64,000 nucleotides of DNA from Solen grandis. Its lineage: Eukaryota > Mollusca > Bivalvia > Adapedonta > Solenidae. The stretch spans positions 62,801,323 to 62,865,322 of the forward strand of contig CM037780.1 in assembly GCA_021229015.1 (NCBI GenBank), read 5' to 3'. A model generated the notes under the pieces. It was not told the origin of the DNA. It worked only from the letters and a program-made list of their open reading frames with translations, and ran no database searches. The translations under genes and the position numbers were made by a program. Positions 45,901 through 59,087 of this stretch are shown here, piece after piece. Each line of letters opens with the position of its first letter. Position 1 is the first letter of the stretch.

Positions 45901-46733
45901 GAATAAAATTCGTCGTCAATGACCAACTCTGAACGAGCTGCTTTAAGTAAAGCCCAAGATTCTGTATGCTATAAACCCATCTAATATTTGGCAAACCGAA
46001 AATTATTTCAACATATGTTTATTTTAAAATAAGATAAATAAAATACAAAAGCATACTTATGTCATCTTTGTTTACAGAAACAATAATTATTGAGTTAATA
46101 ATGTTATGTGATGTGACGCAATCGTTTGAATAATATTGTGTCAATTTGAACAAAGTCACCACAAATGTTTTAGAAGATAGTATTTCTTATAATTGGGGAC
46201 TATTACATTAATGGAATAGCTGGTTCAGGTAAGAGGTTGTCAACCAAACCTACGTTTCGCAAATCATCTACTAAAAGTACGGAGCCCCATTGATGGCAAT
46301 GATATTTCATGACGTTCCAAAGCACAAAGTACTGATCTAATCCTGGAACACTTGCGAATGATTAATCTAAAGTGTACGAATATGTTTCTCGATCGACGTT
46401 ATTATAAATATTAGGTTAAAACCAAAACATTTGACATTGAGATTCGTCTTAACTAAAAGCATATAAAAACCATTACTCCAATATTCACATATTCAGAAAA
46501 TAGAAATTATTAAATCATATTCTTAGGAAAACATTTTGTTTTAAATTTTAAGTGATGCAGATTTTTATATTTTTGAGCCGAGGAAATATCTCAGTTAGAA
46601 ATCTGCTGAGGCTCGATAGGTCAGGATTTACTTCCTCAAAAGCCTTTACCTTTGGCTGTTGCTTGCGGCACTGTTTAAATGCCTATACGCAAAGCTCTAC
46701 ATTTTAGAATACTTTTGTTACAATGTAGTGAGA
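42923..46733. other. AT-rich stretch with simple repeats only
   Basis: It holds a 25-A run (43355-43379), (GT)n (44227-44248) and (CAA)n (about 44515-44562). Frames at 43999-44304 and 45740-45994 have no domains; the first crosses the GT repeat. No exon is recognised. Confidence 0.55.
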
Positions 46734-46995
46734 CTTGACTATGAATTGCTATTTGAGTTTACCGTCGCTTAGACAGTATTTTAGTCATATAGCGACGTCC
46801 AGCTAATTACAGGTGGAGGAAGACCCCGAGTGCACGGAGACATCCGGGTAGAACCACCGACCTACCGTAAGCCAGCTGGAAGGCTTCCTCACATGAAAAT
46901 CCGAATGCTCCTGCCGGGATTCGAACCCACGCGGTGAGGGGCTGAGTGAGTGTTAAAGTCAGCGACTTTACCCTCTCGGCCACGGAGGCCCCACG
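46734..46995 (-). mobile_element. SINE family 1, full-length, with target duplication
   Basis: It runs, on the minus strand, from 'ggggcctccgtggccgagag' through 'gggttcgaatcccggcagga' to 'agcgacggtaaactcaaata'. The flanks 'atgtagtgaga' at 46723-46733 and 46996-47006 are an 11-bp perfect duplication. The frame at 46889-47077 is internal to the SINE. Confidence 0.95.
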
Positions 46996-47006
46996 ATGTA
47001 GTGAGA

Positions 47007-48412
47007 AAACTTGGTGTGACTGTATTAGAAATGTTCGTAAATTTTGAACGTTTTTTATATTTATTTTTAAATCTCATAATTGCAAGTTAAATAGGTCAAT
47101 ATCAGCTACAGCTATTTATTTATCGCTGGTTTCTTTTACTTTATTTGCCGTACATTTAGCATGCAATGTGAGCAAAAGACTTGGATGACATAGTAATCAA
47201 TTCTGCAAACTAGCGAGTGATTTAATGGTAGAATTCACCAACAAAATTTGAATATAAATGAGTCCTCGAGCAATAACGATAATTAACACTTGAGGCACGG
47301 TATTATTTGGAGGAAAATTATTAATTTTCATCGACCATTGAGCAGTTATTCAAAAACTGTAACAAATGCATCACAAATATCTTGATCTATTATCACCAGT
47401 CAAACAAAGAAAAAAAATGAAATTATTCGTGGCTTGCAAAACAATTTATTTAAACATACATGTACGAATAATATCAGCAATTACTGATTGGACCTTGCTT
47501 AAATTCCAACGTCAGCTTCAATAGTCAGCGTTGAGCAAAAAAGAAAAAAAAGAAAGGAAAAAATATGCTATAACCTCCAATCTTGTTTTAAGACCCATTC
47601 AAGTTTAAGATTTAAATTGACATAAAATGACACAATATAAAAAGAAATGAAGTATTACATGTACTATATTTTAATAACTAAAGGAAATCAAGAATGACGA
47701 AGCAGACCCTGTACTTTTAAGTATTACTAATGCCCGAATTATGTTCTGATAATTAAAATGTTCGTATTTATGGTCAGTGTCCGCTACCACAGGACCAGAA
47801 CACCTAAAAATATATATAATTTGTTTACATTGATTTAGAAACTAGCTACTAATATATTCAGACATACCGAGGAAGCTGTCGTAGTCAATATACCGTAACA
47901 TAGCGAATTCTCAAAGAGCGATTTTCCGAATACCATCATGTCTCCGAGATATTTTTATAGTCCAGATATAAGTACAGTTATTTTCCGTGAAATGAAGTAA
48001 TCAATCTTGTTCTCTCATTCGCCCGAGTCCCGTTTGTTTTATACTCTCTCGATTGATCACATTTTTTTTACTCTATTTCAAACGAAGAATGTGTGCACCC
48101 AGGGTCTCGTTGATCTAAATGTAGCATTCCTTCGAACTTTTTTTTTTTAAAATATAAACGATTAGATATGATGCGACCAGTATTTCCAGTTTAGTCCGAA
48201 AGTATTGATATTTGCAGCTCAAACACAATTTATGTCTGCAAGAAATGATGTATTTTGAATTGATAACATGAGTGCATATGCTGAAACTGAGTATCAATGT
48301 ACTTAAGATAACACTAGCGAACACATACTTAAAAAATGCACTACATAAATTAAAGATTGTGATAAATATCTGCAAATAGTGTAGAATCAAATTATCTTGT
48401 AAACTTTTATGT
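47007..48412. other. AT-rich stretch with no recognised feature
   Basis: No gene or repeat boundary is seen. The frame at 48115-48390 (minus) is hydrophobic but lacks any supporting context. Confidence 0.5.
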
Positions 48413-48705
48413 TTTTGTTGGTCATGTGGTTAGGGCGTCCGCTCAAGAATCAGTTTGTCGCGGTTCGATCCCCGACCGCAACGTACCAAAGTTGTGAAAA
48501 ATGGTACTTGTATAGCTTCCTTGCTTTGCGTTCAGCATATTAGGGTAGTTCCAAGACTGGTTGGTCCAGTGTCAGGATAATGTGACTGGGCATGGTATCA
48601 CGCCACATGTCTACGACGTGAAATTGCAGTGTTGCAGCACTATATCTGTCTCAATTAGACACTGGAATACTGTCGACGGGCCTTTAAACGGAATAACTAA
48701 TCGAA
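48413..48705 (+). mobile_element. SINE family 2, most complete copy
   Basis: A tRNA-like head 'gtggttagggcgtccgctca' (A box) and 'gtcgcggttcgatccccgac' (B box) is followed by 'gggtagttccaagactggtt', 'gataatgtgactgggcatgg', 'tatctgtctcaattagacac' and the 3' end 'gaatactgtcgacgggcctt'. An A-rich run follows. The B box is near consensus, so the pol III promoter may be intact. No clear target duplication was found. Confidence 0.85.
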
Positions 48706-49143
48706 AAAGAAAAAACATAATCATTATCTTTTCATAAAGAAATCGTATTAATGAGAGTCCACGAAACAATGTTCTGAACATATGAAGAGAGCCATTGGAA
48801 ATGGTTACAAAAGGTTATTGTTACTTTGATGCGTCATTCTGAATAACATAATCCACTTCGTATATCATTTATAAAAATATGATATTTTCAATATGTCTTT
48901 TTGTTGTCGTTTTTTATTTCATTATCGGTCTGTGATCTAAATGTCTGCCTTAAATTGAATTGAACTGGACTTGACCTTTGGTTAGCCTGGTATTATGTGT
49001 CCAGTTAAATGGCTTTGGTTCAAAAAGCGATTTTCCATTTTCGATGTCTGTTCCATGTCCCGTTGTGGGCTACATTGTTTTGTTTACGAAAAGAAGACAG
49101 GTGGAATTATAAGGAGGAAATAATTCTACTTTTCAAGCATTAC

Positions 49144-49395
49144 GGGGGCCTCCGTGGCCGAGAGGGTAAAGTCGCAGACTTTAACACTCACTCAGCCCCT
49201 CACCGCGTGGGTTCGAATCCCAGCAGGGTCATTCGGATTTTCATGTGAGGAAGCCTTCCAGCTGGCTTGTGGTAGGTTGGTGGTTCTACCCGGATGTCTC
49301 CGTGCATTCGGGGTCTTCCTCCACCTGTAATTAGCGGGACGTCGCTATATGACTGAAATACTGTCGAAGCGACGGTAAACTCAAATAGTCTAGTC
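49144..49395 (+). mobile_element. SINE family 1, intact copy with 13-bp target duplication
   Basis: Start 'gggggcctccgtggccgaga' (A-box region), 'gggttcgaatcccagcaggg' (B-box region), then 'catgtgaggaagccttccag', 'ggtaggttggtggttctacc', 'ggggtcttcctccacctgta', and end 'agcgacggtaaactcaaata' plus 'gtctagtc'. It is flanked by 'tttcaagcattac' at 49131-49143 and 49396-49408. The head resembles a Leu/Ser-type tRNA. The frame at 49009-49248 is carried by this element. Confidence 0.97.
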
Positions 49396-49408
49396 TTTCA
49401 AGCATTAC

Positions 49409-52400
49409 ATTTTCTGAGCATTTCATATCCTCATCGGTCCTCGGGTAACTGCATTTTACTGTATAAGATGATTTGGCATGGGTACGGGTTATTGGTAAAA
49501 TATGGTCGAGGTGTTTGGTAGTGTTGTTATATCATGTGAGTGTGGTTATTTTAAGTTAGAGCCAGGTAGGAACAGCACTAGTGGCATCAGAGAGCAGCAA
49601 AATTAAAAACAGATTAAGTGCTACCGCGGCGATATCACACTGTGAAAAGTGACATTAGCTGGACATGTACAGAGAGTAACAGTACTATTGTTTATTACGT
49701 AATACCATCACCAACTCTTTTCTTCTTTCTCTCTCTTTCTTCTCCCTCTCTTGTGAGCCAATCAGTTTCTCCAAGAAGCAAAATCAAATTATCGTTTTTC
49801 TAATGGTGAATCAAACTTTAGAACTAATGAGTATTGTACATGTATCTTTTCGAATGCCACCTCTTATAAATGGTTTTCTAAGTGTTATTATGCAAAAGCT
49901 TGAGTTTTCCCTTTCCTCAGCAATCGTGGGTTTTCATTAGCAACTTTATTCAAACAAGCCACACCATACAAAGTATTTCTTGCTAATGAGAATAGTTTAC
50001 GGCAAATTTGTAACCGCTTTGTGGTAAAACATCGTAATATTTTTGCATTTTAGTTCCTTAGTTTAGAATCGATTTTATTTCAACGACATGGAATCAGCGC
50101 CAAACGGTCTGGTTTTATTGAAACTTGATGGATCGCGCACACGTTTGGTTCCAACAGGTGCCTATTTATTTGTTTAGAAGAACGGGGGTTTGCAATACAC
50201 AGCAAGGATGCATGGAATTTGTTCCTGGCTATTCGGATAGCGTGACAAGAACAAAGTTGCATTGCAAAGCGTGCACGTTAGTTAACAAGTGTTTCATGTT
50301 TGCATAATCACTTCATGTAAATTGCAAATTCGAAGTCCATGATTAGTAAGTTTGATGCGCCGATTTTCCCCCCATTCCCATAAAAAAGGGATTTACATGA
50401 AAAGGCGAACTGTTGATAAATCCTGGGCATTGAGACGTTTGAGTGACTTGTTAGAAGCATATTTACAACCATTAAGAGAAACTAATGTTTACGTATTTCA
50501 ACTAATGCAGTCCATATTCATTTGGAGCACTCATCAGACGCAGTTCCAGACTCCTTTACTTCACAAATTCTAAACATCAAGTCACATTCCATGCATATTC
50601 AAGACGACATTGACATGATACCTCCTAGCATGTCTGTATTTTCCTCATTTCAAACTTTATTTAGACGATTGATAAGTACGACAGGACAACTTATCTCTAA
50701 TCCTTTTCAGTGGCTTCTGCCTTACCATATTCGTTCGATACTTGTTGGTTAAGTTTTACATCCCACCAAATGTATTTGATTCATTTGGGGGCTACTTCTG
50801 AACTTTGTGTCAAAGTCGCAACGTTCATCCTACATTGCGTATATAAACCCTTGGATGTATCCTGGACAATCCCAAATTCTCAAATAAGTTCATTGCATTT
50901 TCTTCATCCATGACACGTAGACAGAGTATTTTACTCTCAAAATTTATCTAAACACACTTAACTGAAAAGAAAACGAGCACTCAATGTTTCCTTTATTCAA
51001 CTGTATCTTTCTTTGAAAGACATAATATGTTTATGCATGTATGATATTTAGGCTGTACACATTCCCCTGACAAATGAATACTTCCGAAAAAAAAAAGCAC
51101 ATTAATTTTGTCATACAATACTAAAAAAATATTATGCCACACATACATGTTATATATATATCGGAAAGAAATACATGTGTAAAACAGTCCATTCAACAAA
51201 ACCTCGGGTGTATACACACTTGCAAATGAGTATTTATTAGCAAAATAAAAATTTGATTTTTTACTTTTACAAGAAAGATTGCTTTTTGACAATTGGAAAA
51301 TCAACGAACTCATCAATAGATTCCATTGCTTTATTTATGTATAAACAAATATCAATATTATTTATTGTTGCTTTTTACTCATTCTAATCTGCAATGGTAC
51401 TTATGGCTGAATTATAAATATAATTTGCCAGACGTTTAATGTCTGTTGCATTACGTTCGTCATTATACAACTACGGGAACCAGCCACTTAAGGAATGACG
51501 ACACTTGGTATCGGTAGGTTTGGCATTATATGTCAATATCTCATGACGAGAGTAAATCAGATATCACGAGATATCACCATACAGGTTATGTGATTGGGAG
51601 TCATAACTAATGTAGTCATTAGACGCTGCAAATCATATATAAACACCGAACTCACAAGGATACAACGTGACATGAAATTAATCACTTTAAATTCCAGATA
51701 CTGCAATTATCCGCTAAAAAACCTTTCTGTCACTTTATTATATTTATTATTCATTATTAAAGTTATTTATTTATAGTAGTCATTTGACAAGAATGTGCCG
51801 TGTGTATATCCCATAAAAAAGTACCATTTTCTATGAAAAACAAGCATGAGGATACTCATAAAAGAAACTAATATCCTATTCATTGCAGTTACCGACAAAA
51901 TGAACAATTTCACGGATGAACATGGAGATAATTGATAAATGTTTCCACGGCAACTCAGTACGATACGGCCGATCCTCTTTAACGATACAAAGAAGTGGGC
52001 GGGTATAATAAAAACATTCTAAATATACATCTCATTTCAGACACTGACAGAAATAGAGACAGTTTTTTTCATGGTCTCAATTTAGTTAGAATTAGACTGG
52101 TTATTTGTAGCTTCCATACGTTTCCTGTTGCATAACCTTACAATTTTAGCACGATGTAGGAGATTTGTATCAATTTGGTCAAATTGTATTGCTTTTTGTA
52201 GAACATGCAGGCTATCTTATAATTGCAATTTGGTATTGGCGATTTCATTTTGTCTTTTATCTTAATCCTTATTTAGAAATGCATTCTACAATTGTATATG
52301 TACCGAATAACAATTTTTCTTGCAATGAGATATCTTTATTGTATGATGAACAAGGCACATGTCGGTGTCTTTATAATCTGTTATCGTGGGTGGTCAAGAA

Positions 52401-55400
52401 AAAAAAGGTGATTGGTCAAACACAGGAGTTAAAATGTCAATGTCTCATTACTATCATTCCATTTCACGAATTCTTTTTCCATTTTCAATCTTTGTCTCTC
52501 TCATTTCCCTAAATGCTTTCAACCTCAAACGTTTATTGTTACAATATTTCTATTGCTGTCATCTTACTGGTTATTTAGTTTTGATTATGACCTTTGAATG
52601 CGCAACGTGAATAGATGACGTATATATGTAATATATATGGTTTGGGGACAGTAATTGAATTTTGTGAGATATATTATATCATGGAATAGTTCACGAATAA
52701 GGAAGCGGGGAATTCAGATATTAAATTTGACAACGATTTTGTAAATATATATACCAATCAATAAATATTATGTTCAGTTAATGTTATGTTACATTTTATT
52801 CCATATTAATTCTTTTAACCTTTTTGTTTTCATGGCTTTGGCATTCCTTGTAAGTAGTCTGAAAATGTGAAGTCATTTCCATTGATTTGGCGTCATAAAT
52901 TTTGACTTTTTTGAACCGATTTTCGCAACGTGACATTTATCGTCATGAAAACGATCGTAATTAGGGTTTTTTGTTTTTGTTTTTTGTTGTTGTTTTTTTT
53001 CAGCGTAATTGTCTATTCTCGCTTCCGACCTACTAAGGGATGATGACGTAAGACAATGCCGAATGAGTATTTTAACAAATTTCATTGATAGGTTTTTCTA
53101 TACTCATGGAAAAAGTTACGCATCATCGATTGTGAAGATGAAAACTAGCTAAAACAAATACTGGAATTCATGAAATATAAATTATGAAGTATTCTGACTG
53201 AATTACAGTTTCTTTGATAAAAAATAAAGTAATTTTATCAAAACACACTCTCGTTGAAAACATCTCTTTGACGAACATTTAAACTGGTTTCGGACGGAAC
53301 GTTATGAATACCTGCAGAATATCATAGTTTTAATAGTTATTTTACCGATTTTTTATCTATGTTTATTTTTAATTCCTTATATGGTGATGATTTGTATATC
53401 ATATAACTGTTCTGCATTCTCCATCAACGCTGCATATCTATTTAAAAAGATAGTTATTGTTTCTTTAAATTAAAGCCTGTGTTCGCGATTTTCTTTTACG
53501 ATTTGTGCCATTCTTTTCGCTAAAGGCTCTTAATGTAAATACCATCTTAATATGCTCACAAAAATATCTAACTAATTAAATATGTTATGCGTATATGTAT
53601 ATTGTATGCTTTTTTAACCATTTAGTGAAACCAACTAGCACATTTATTTTTTTGTTATAACCTTTAATCAAATATACGAGTATGAACATTTCTCATTTTA
53701 CTTTCATGTAAATGAGGAGCTTATTACATGATGACTGAATTAAGAAAGACAATTATGAATATCAGAAATAACATTAAAAAATATTCTCTTTAAATACTAT
53801 TCGTTTACACTTTTTAATGATTACACTTCTGATGAAAATAGTATATAAATATAATATGCGACATCTCATGCATTGTATAAAGTATGAAAAATTATGATAA
53901 ACAAACATTAATTATCTGACACACAAGCTTCAAAATGAAATGAATGTAGACTATGCCTGGTATTGAATAATATAAATGATACATGGACATAAATAATAAA
54001 TTTAACCAGATCCATCCATCCAATTTACATGTATTGACAGAATATTATCTGTCATCAGTAGTCATATTAACGTATTTCCAGACTGGAATTGTGTTTAGTA
54101 CGGAGCTTTTATACCAAATCAATTATCTACATTATTATTATAACTGTACTTTTATGCCATTGTTTTAGACAAAATACTCTGGCTTAAACGTGTACCTGTG
54201 ATACATGATGAATTCTCCTGAGGATAAAGAACTACATTTTATGACATTCAAGAACGCAATGTGAACAAAACACACAATTTTGCTCTCGAATCTACAGTCT
54301 ATGTATGACTAGACAATTAACAAATTATTCACAATTTGTTTTCTCTTTTTAGCACAAGAACACCAGTTTAAGATGCGGATCACTTTGAGCTATACGTTAT
54401 CATTGATCCGGTCAAAGCTGAGGTTGCCGTAATTGTGATGGACATCGCTAATGCATCTTTAATACCCATTCTCTTCATTTTTGACGTTCTTTAATTACTC
54501 CAGTGTTCTAGAGTGACAGGATACCAAACAGAACCTTCTCCCGTCCGTTTATGTTGCATTTTCTGAGTGAATTATTGTTTTCTTTGAAATCGCACCGAGG
54601 TTAAGGAGTGACTTTCCTTATGTTTTGTTTCACTTACCGAAATTAGACGAACTCCCTCTTGATTCCAGAGGAAAATTCTTCTTTCCCATCCATTTTAGAA
54701 AACTGTCCGAGGGCTACAGAGATATGCTTTCTTAGTGGAGCGTGAAGGTAATCTGAATTGACTGTAATAACTCCCTGAAGGGGGATTGCAGTGGAAGATT
54801 GGTCAAACGGTTAAACAATGCACGGTTATCTTACGAAATCGGCTCAGAAATGCTGATCCGTCTTCTCGGATCAATATATGCGTCAAACGATAAACACATT
54901 AATACAATTAATTGTCACTTTTAAGTGATTTGGATTCTGGAATACAATATCGTCTATGTATGACTAAAATTAAATTATACCTGATGTGACGATAAGTTCT
55001 GGATTGGCGATATGCAGCAGACTTTGTTAAAGCATCAATAGATTTCTTGTAAGAAGCACAAAACCTAAAGAATTTAGTCTCCTTTTCTCTCTTTTTCATA
55101 TTTCGAATGACAATTTAATAATAGTTATCGAAAAACTTGTAAACTAAATTAATAAATGCGTTCCCATGGATATTCATCTCTGTATCTACATTTTATTTCA
55201 TTTTATTTATTTTTTATTTTACTTTCGATTACATAGTATATTTTTAATACATAACTTACATTACCGTAGGAAGAAATAACACACTAACATTGATTATTCT
55301 TTTAAAAAATCCATGGAGTTTGTGTTAAGATCAGACTAACTATATACAAACACGTTATACATATCGTAAATCAGAGTTTGATAAAGTCTCAGCCATTGCA

Positions 55401-55599
55401 CGTCAAACCAGTATCTAACTAAACTATACTAATAGCTATCCTAAGTAAGAATTATAAGAAATGATATGTTGTTTCTGTTAAATTGGATTAAGCGTCTCAT
55501 CAACAATATGTCAGTCATATGGAGACTTTTATCTACACGAGACAGATAAAATGTTACATCACTGTGACGTCACTCCAACGACAAGAAGAATGATAACAC
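49409..55599. other. AT-rich stretch without a recognised gene
   Basis: A pyrimidine tract lies at about 49718-49753. Open frames around 50125-50307, 50522-50752, 50710-50913 and 52165-52512 have no recognisable domains; some follow acceptor-like sites (50710/50711). The part at 54340-54870 is non-repetitive and noticeably less AT-rich, starting at the strong acceptor-like 'ttttctctttttag|caca' (54352/54353). Confidence 0.4.
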
Positions 55600-55685
55600 A
55601 CACTGTCACATTATCCTGATAATCTGCCAAGCAGTCCTGGAAGTACCCTTATGTGCTGAGCATCAGTGACAAAGAAAGGGGAATG
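55600..55685 (-). mobile_element. SINE family 2 fragment
   Basis: The reverse complement gives 'gctcagcacataagggtact', 'tccaggactgcttggcagat' and 'tatcaggataatgtgacagt', in the order seen at 48520-48600. Head and tail are missing. Confidence 0.7.
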
Positions 55686-55714
55686 TATATCAGAACAAAC
55701 AATACTAACATTTA

Positions 55715-55832
55715 TTGACTTGACTATTTGAGTTTATCGTCGCTTCGACAGTATTTTAGAAATTTAGACATATAGCGACGTCCAGCTAATTACAGGTGAA
55801 GGAAGACCCCGATTGCACGGAGGCAAACATTT
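55715..55832 (-). mobile_element. SINE family 1 fragment (3' part)
   Basis: 'ttgactatttgagtttatcg', 'tcgcttcgacagtatttta', 'agcgacgtccagctaattac' and 'ggtgaaggaagaccccgatt' are the reverse complement of the SINE 3' half. It ends at 'gcacggaggc', so the copy is 5'-truncated. Confidence 0.9.
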
Positions 55833-58800
55833 ATTGAAATGGCCATATTTGTCTAATAATAACATTAGTGACTTCACGCTCTGGTAAGGTTTCCTATCAT
55901 AGAACTATACTTTCTTATAGTTTCATTTCTTTCTTTCTTTCTTTCTTTCTTTCTCTTTATTTGGAATGGAAAATAATTGCTCTTTAAACGCTAATGTGAT
56001 AGAATCGAGTGAAGGCCTCTTAAACAAAGTATTTTATCGCCTTTGAATAACTTCGTTTGTATCATTTATTCCGTGGGTTGGCTCCGTGCTATAGTTTAAC
56101 AGCCGTACAAACATCTAAATTGCAGTATAATTCTATCAACAAATATGTGATAGTTTAAGGAACACAATTGCTATTGATTTATTCGCTACAGCGACTTTCT
56201 TTTTGAAAGTCTTGTACATCGTAGCGTGATGTGGAGACTGTGAAAAACAATTTGCGGTATTGAGAAGGAATTTGTAAATGAACTACAGAGACGGGGCATT
56301 ATTTCTGCAGTTTCATGGGTTGATTTAGTGTGCCTTTCTGTTAAATGGCAGCATAAAAGTATACCTGATTTCTTCACTTTGACACTAGAGGGACATTAAA
56401 AGCGGTTTACTAGCATCAATGGCCTATAAACATGGCCTAAGCGTGTTCACTTGAATTCGCTTCGATAACTTTCCAAATAGAAATCTTGATGAAAGCTAAG
56501 GTTAGGACTGATAAAAAATGTTTTCCTTTCAATCTTTTTTTTTGTGCAAGTTTCAAATATTTTATACAGCGAAAACAAGAGTAACAATTCTGCAATATAC
56601 TAGATTATTAAATACTGGAATATTTAAGTTAATTTCATAAGTTGGGTTCAGCTTTGTAGTGTTGAATACTATGTTTTGAAAATTTAAAACACTTGCTTTA
56701 TTCTGTTTTCCTGTATTTTTTTCTAAAGCATAAAGTGATGAGTTTTGGATTATTTTCGATGAATAATGGTAGTAAATGACATTTAAATTTGTTCTCTGGA
56801 AACTGCTTGATACTCAAAAGTCGTATCAAGTAACTCGGTTCTATATCATTTTTTTTACATAACTGATTAGGAAATATATGCCTCGAATCCCCTAGCTTGT
56901 AATCCTTCTGCTCTTTCTCAGAATGCGTGTTGGTAACTATAATTCATCTAGTAAATCTGCATATGTACCTCGCTCGTGCCAGCCATGCTCGTCTTCTCCT
57001 GTAAACGTCTTACAACTAATGTACGCAATATCCCGGTATTGACAATGCATTAACCAATCAAGGGACTAAATGTCAATTAAAGGCAAAACATCACAGCGTT
57101 GATGTGCTCCCGGATTGAATTGAGAGTCTCCAAATTGTTTCCAGTGTGTTAAAAGGCCTTGAATTATTCTGGTAGATGATTCAACACGTTCTTTTAACAG
57201 TTATAGCAAATTCGTAATTTGTAATGTAAAATCAAATATTATCTCTTTTTTTTCTGTACGTGTTTTTGCTATAATTATCGAGGAATGAAAAATATGTCAG
57301 GTTCTTATTTTAACTTCTTGTTAGCTAATGAGTAGGTCTCAAGAAATGACAACGTTTATGTTTTATATTTTATTATGAAATATATGAATTATATACAATA
57401 TTATGTCAAAAATACACAAACAAAATATTTCATTGGCGGCACAACGATCCCAACAATGTTACATGTATTTATTAAAATATCTCTATAAATTATATCATCA
57501 ATTTAAATAGGAAAATACTATATCGGTAATATCATAAAATCTAATGCATATACAGGGAGTTAATAATCTTGCTGATAGTCCAGCTATTGCTGTTAATTAC
57601 ATTAAAGTTATTATGATTCAAAGGGTTAAAGATACGGATTCGGTGTAAATATTAGCATTATGAAGCTAGCAGTATTAAATACCGTGATAGCATAAATATT
57701 GCTAGATTTAGAATAGCCCTTACTAAATTGAGAGTATCATCACATGACCTAGAAATAGAAAGGGGCAGACATCTTAATATACCAAGGGAACAAAGATTAT
57801 GTAAAAATTGTACATGAATAAAATAGATAATGAGTATCATTTTTACTACTATGTCCAAAATTTTCTAATTTAAGACAAAAATACTTTAATAAACAATAAC
57901 AATACACTCATTGGCCAAATAAGTATAAATTCAGTGGAATTATGACCTCTAATTCGAATAGAACATTAAATAATATTGCTAAATACATATACTTTGCTGA
58001 GATAAATAGAGTCGATATAACTTTAAAATACTCAATCATAGGTTCATATGGATTTTAAATAAAACTGATTCTGTTATTATTTTATATACCATGGAAAATA
58101 TTGGTGTTTTTATTTTTTCTATATACAATCTTGTTTGAAATTAGTCAGAAAAAAATATATGTTAATACCCCTCTCTCTCTCTCTCTCTACTTTTGAATTA
58201 ATGTTATTAAACAAGTGTACACGATTGACAAAAATTATATTGACATGCTCTATATTTTTTTCTCTTTTAATTCTTCTCTGAAAATGCTTTTTCTTCCATT
58301 GCTTTTCACGCATGTACCTATTTACGCTAACCATTGAGTATGGCTATGAATATGCATATTGAAGTTTTATGCTAATATAGTTATTGAATTGAACTGAATT
58401 GAATTAACACGCAATCATGATTTAATGAAGTTGGCATATTTAAACTCGCCTTCTTGAATCTTGCCTTCTGAAAGTGTATATTCTTAGATAGAATAATTGC
58501 TTAAGGATATTCGTAAATATGCTTCTTATATCACCATATAAAGACGTTTATGGTAAGAAAAGTGTTAATTTTTTGACCAGATTTGTTCGAAAGTTAGAAC
58601 TATTCTACATATGTGTATATGTGCTCTGAATAATAGAATCAAACATTAAGGTGCACTATTTAATAGTTTTCTTAAATTCGTTGTTTTCGGCATTTCTTTC
58701 TTTTCAACAGTAAATGCCACATAAAAGCGTATCTAACATTACTATAAAAAATGATGCAGTCTACAAAATTAAATGATAAATCTATTAACTTTGTAAAAGA

Positions 58801-59045
58801 AAATAACATCCCTGTCAGGATATTTGGAAGCAATGTAAGCTTGCAGAAATGTTAAAGACTTTGTAGATATCGGTTAAGATATTGATTTTAATAATAATTG
58901 CGTAATTTTTAAAGGTATTAGGGAAAAAATACCCGGAGGAGAAAGAAGTAGTTAGAGTTTAAATAGTGTACGTCTGTGTTTGATTTTATTATTGTTAGAT
59001 ATCTTCTTGGATCTTATCGTTTTATGAAACCATTTATTCATTATC
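55833..59045. other. AT-rich stretch with simple repeats only
   Basis: It holds (TTTC)n (about 55926-55954) and (CT)n (about 58169-58188). No gene is recognised; frames at 56186-56377, 57658-57858 and 58119-58334 (all minus) have no domains. Confidence 0.5.
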
Positions 59046-59087
59046 AGTAACAATCACTTGAGTGAAAGTAACAATCACTTGAGTGAA
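59046..59087. repeat. Tandem duplication of a 21-bp unit with a palindrome
   Basis: The 21-bp unit 'agtaacaatcacttgagtga' plus a final 'a' occurs twice with no change. Each copy contains the perfect 12-bp palindrome 'tcacttgagtga' (AP-1/NK-2-like only by resemblance). Confidence 0.9.

Noticed and set aside
48413..48485. Functional tRNA gene
   Set aside because: A and B boxes are present but the acceptor and anticodon stems do not close, and the sequence continues into a SINE body repeated elsewhere. The same holds for 14985-15050, 36775-36835 and 49144-49216.
46889..49248. Two frames encoding the same peptide (RGREGKVADFNTHSAPHRVG) as a gene family
   Set aside because: Both are translations of the tRNA-like head of SINE family 1, in opposite orientations.
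50125..50913. Three adjacent frames (one with several cysteines, one after 'ccttttcag') as a small multi-exon gene
   Set aside because: Frames do not connect through consistent donors and acceptors, and no domain or polyadenylation signal was seen.
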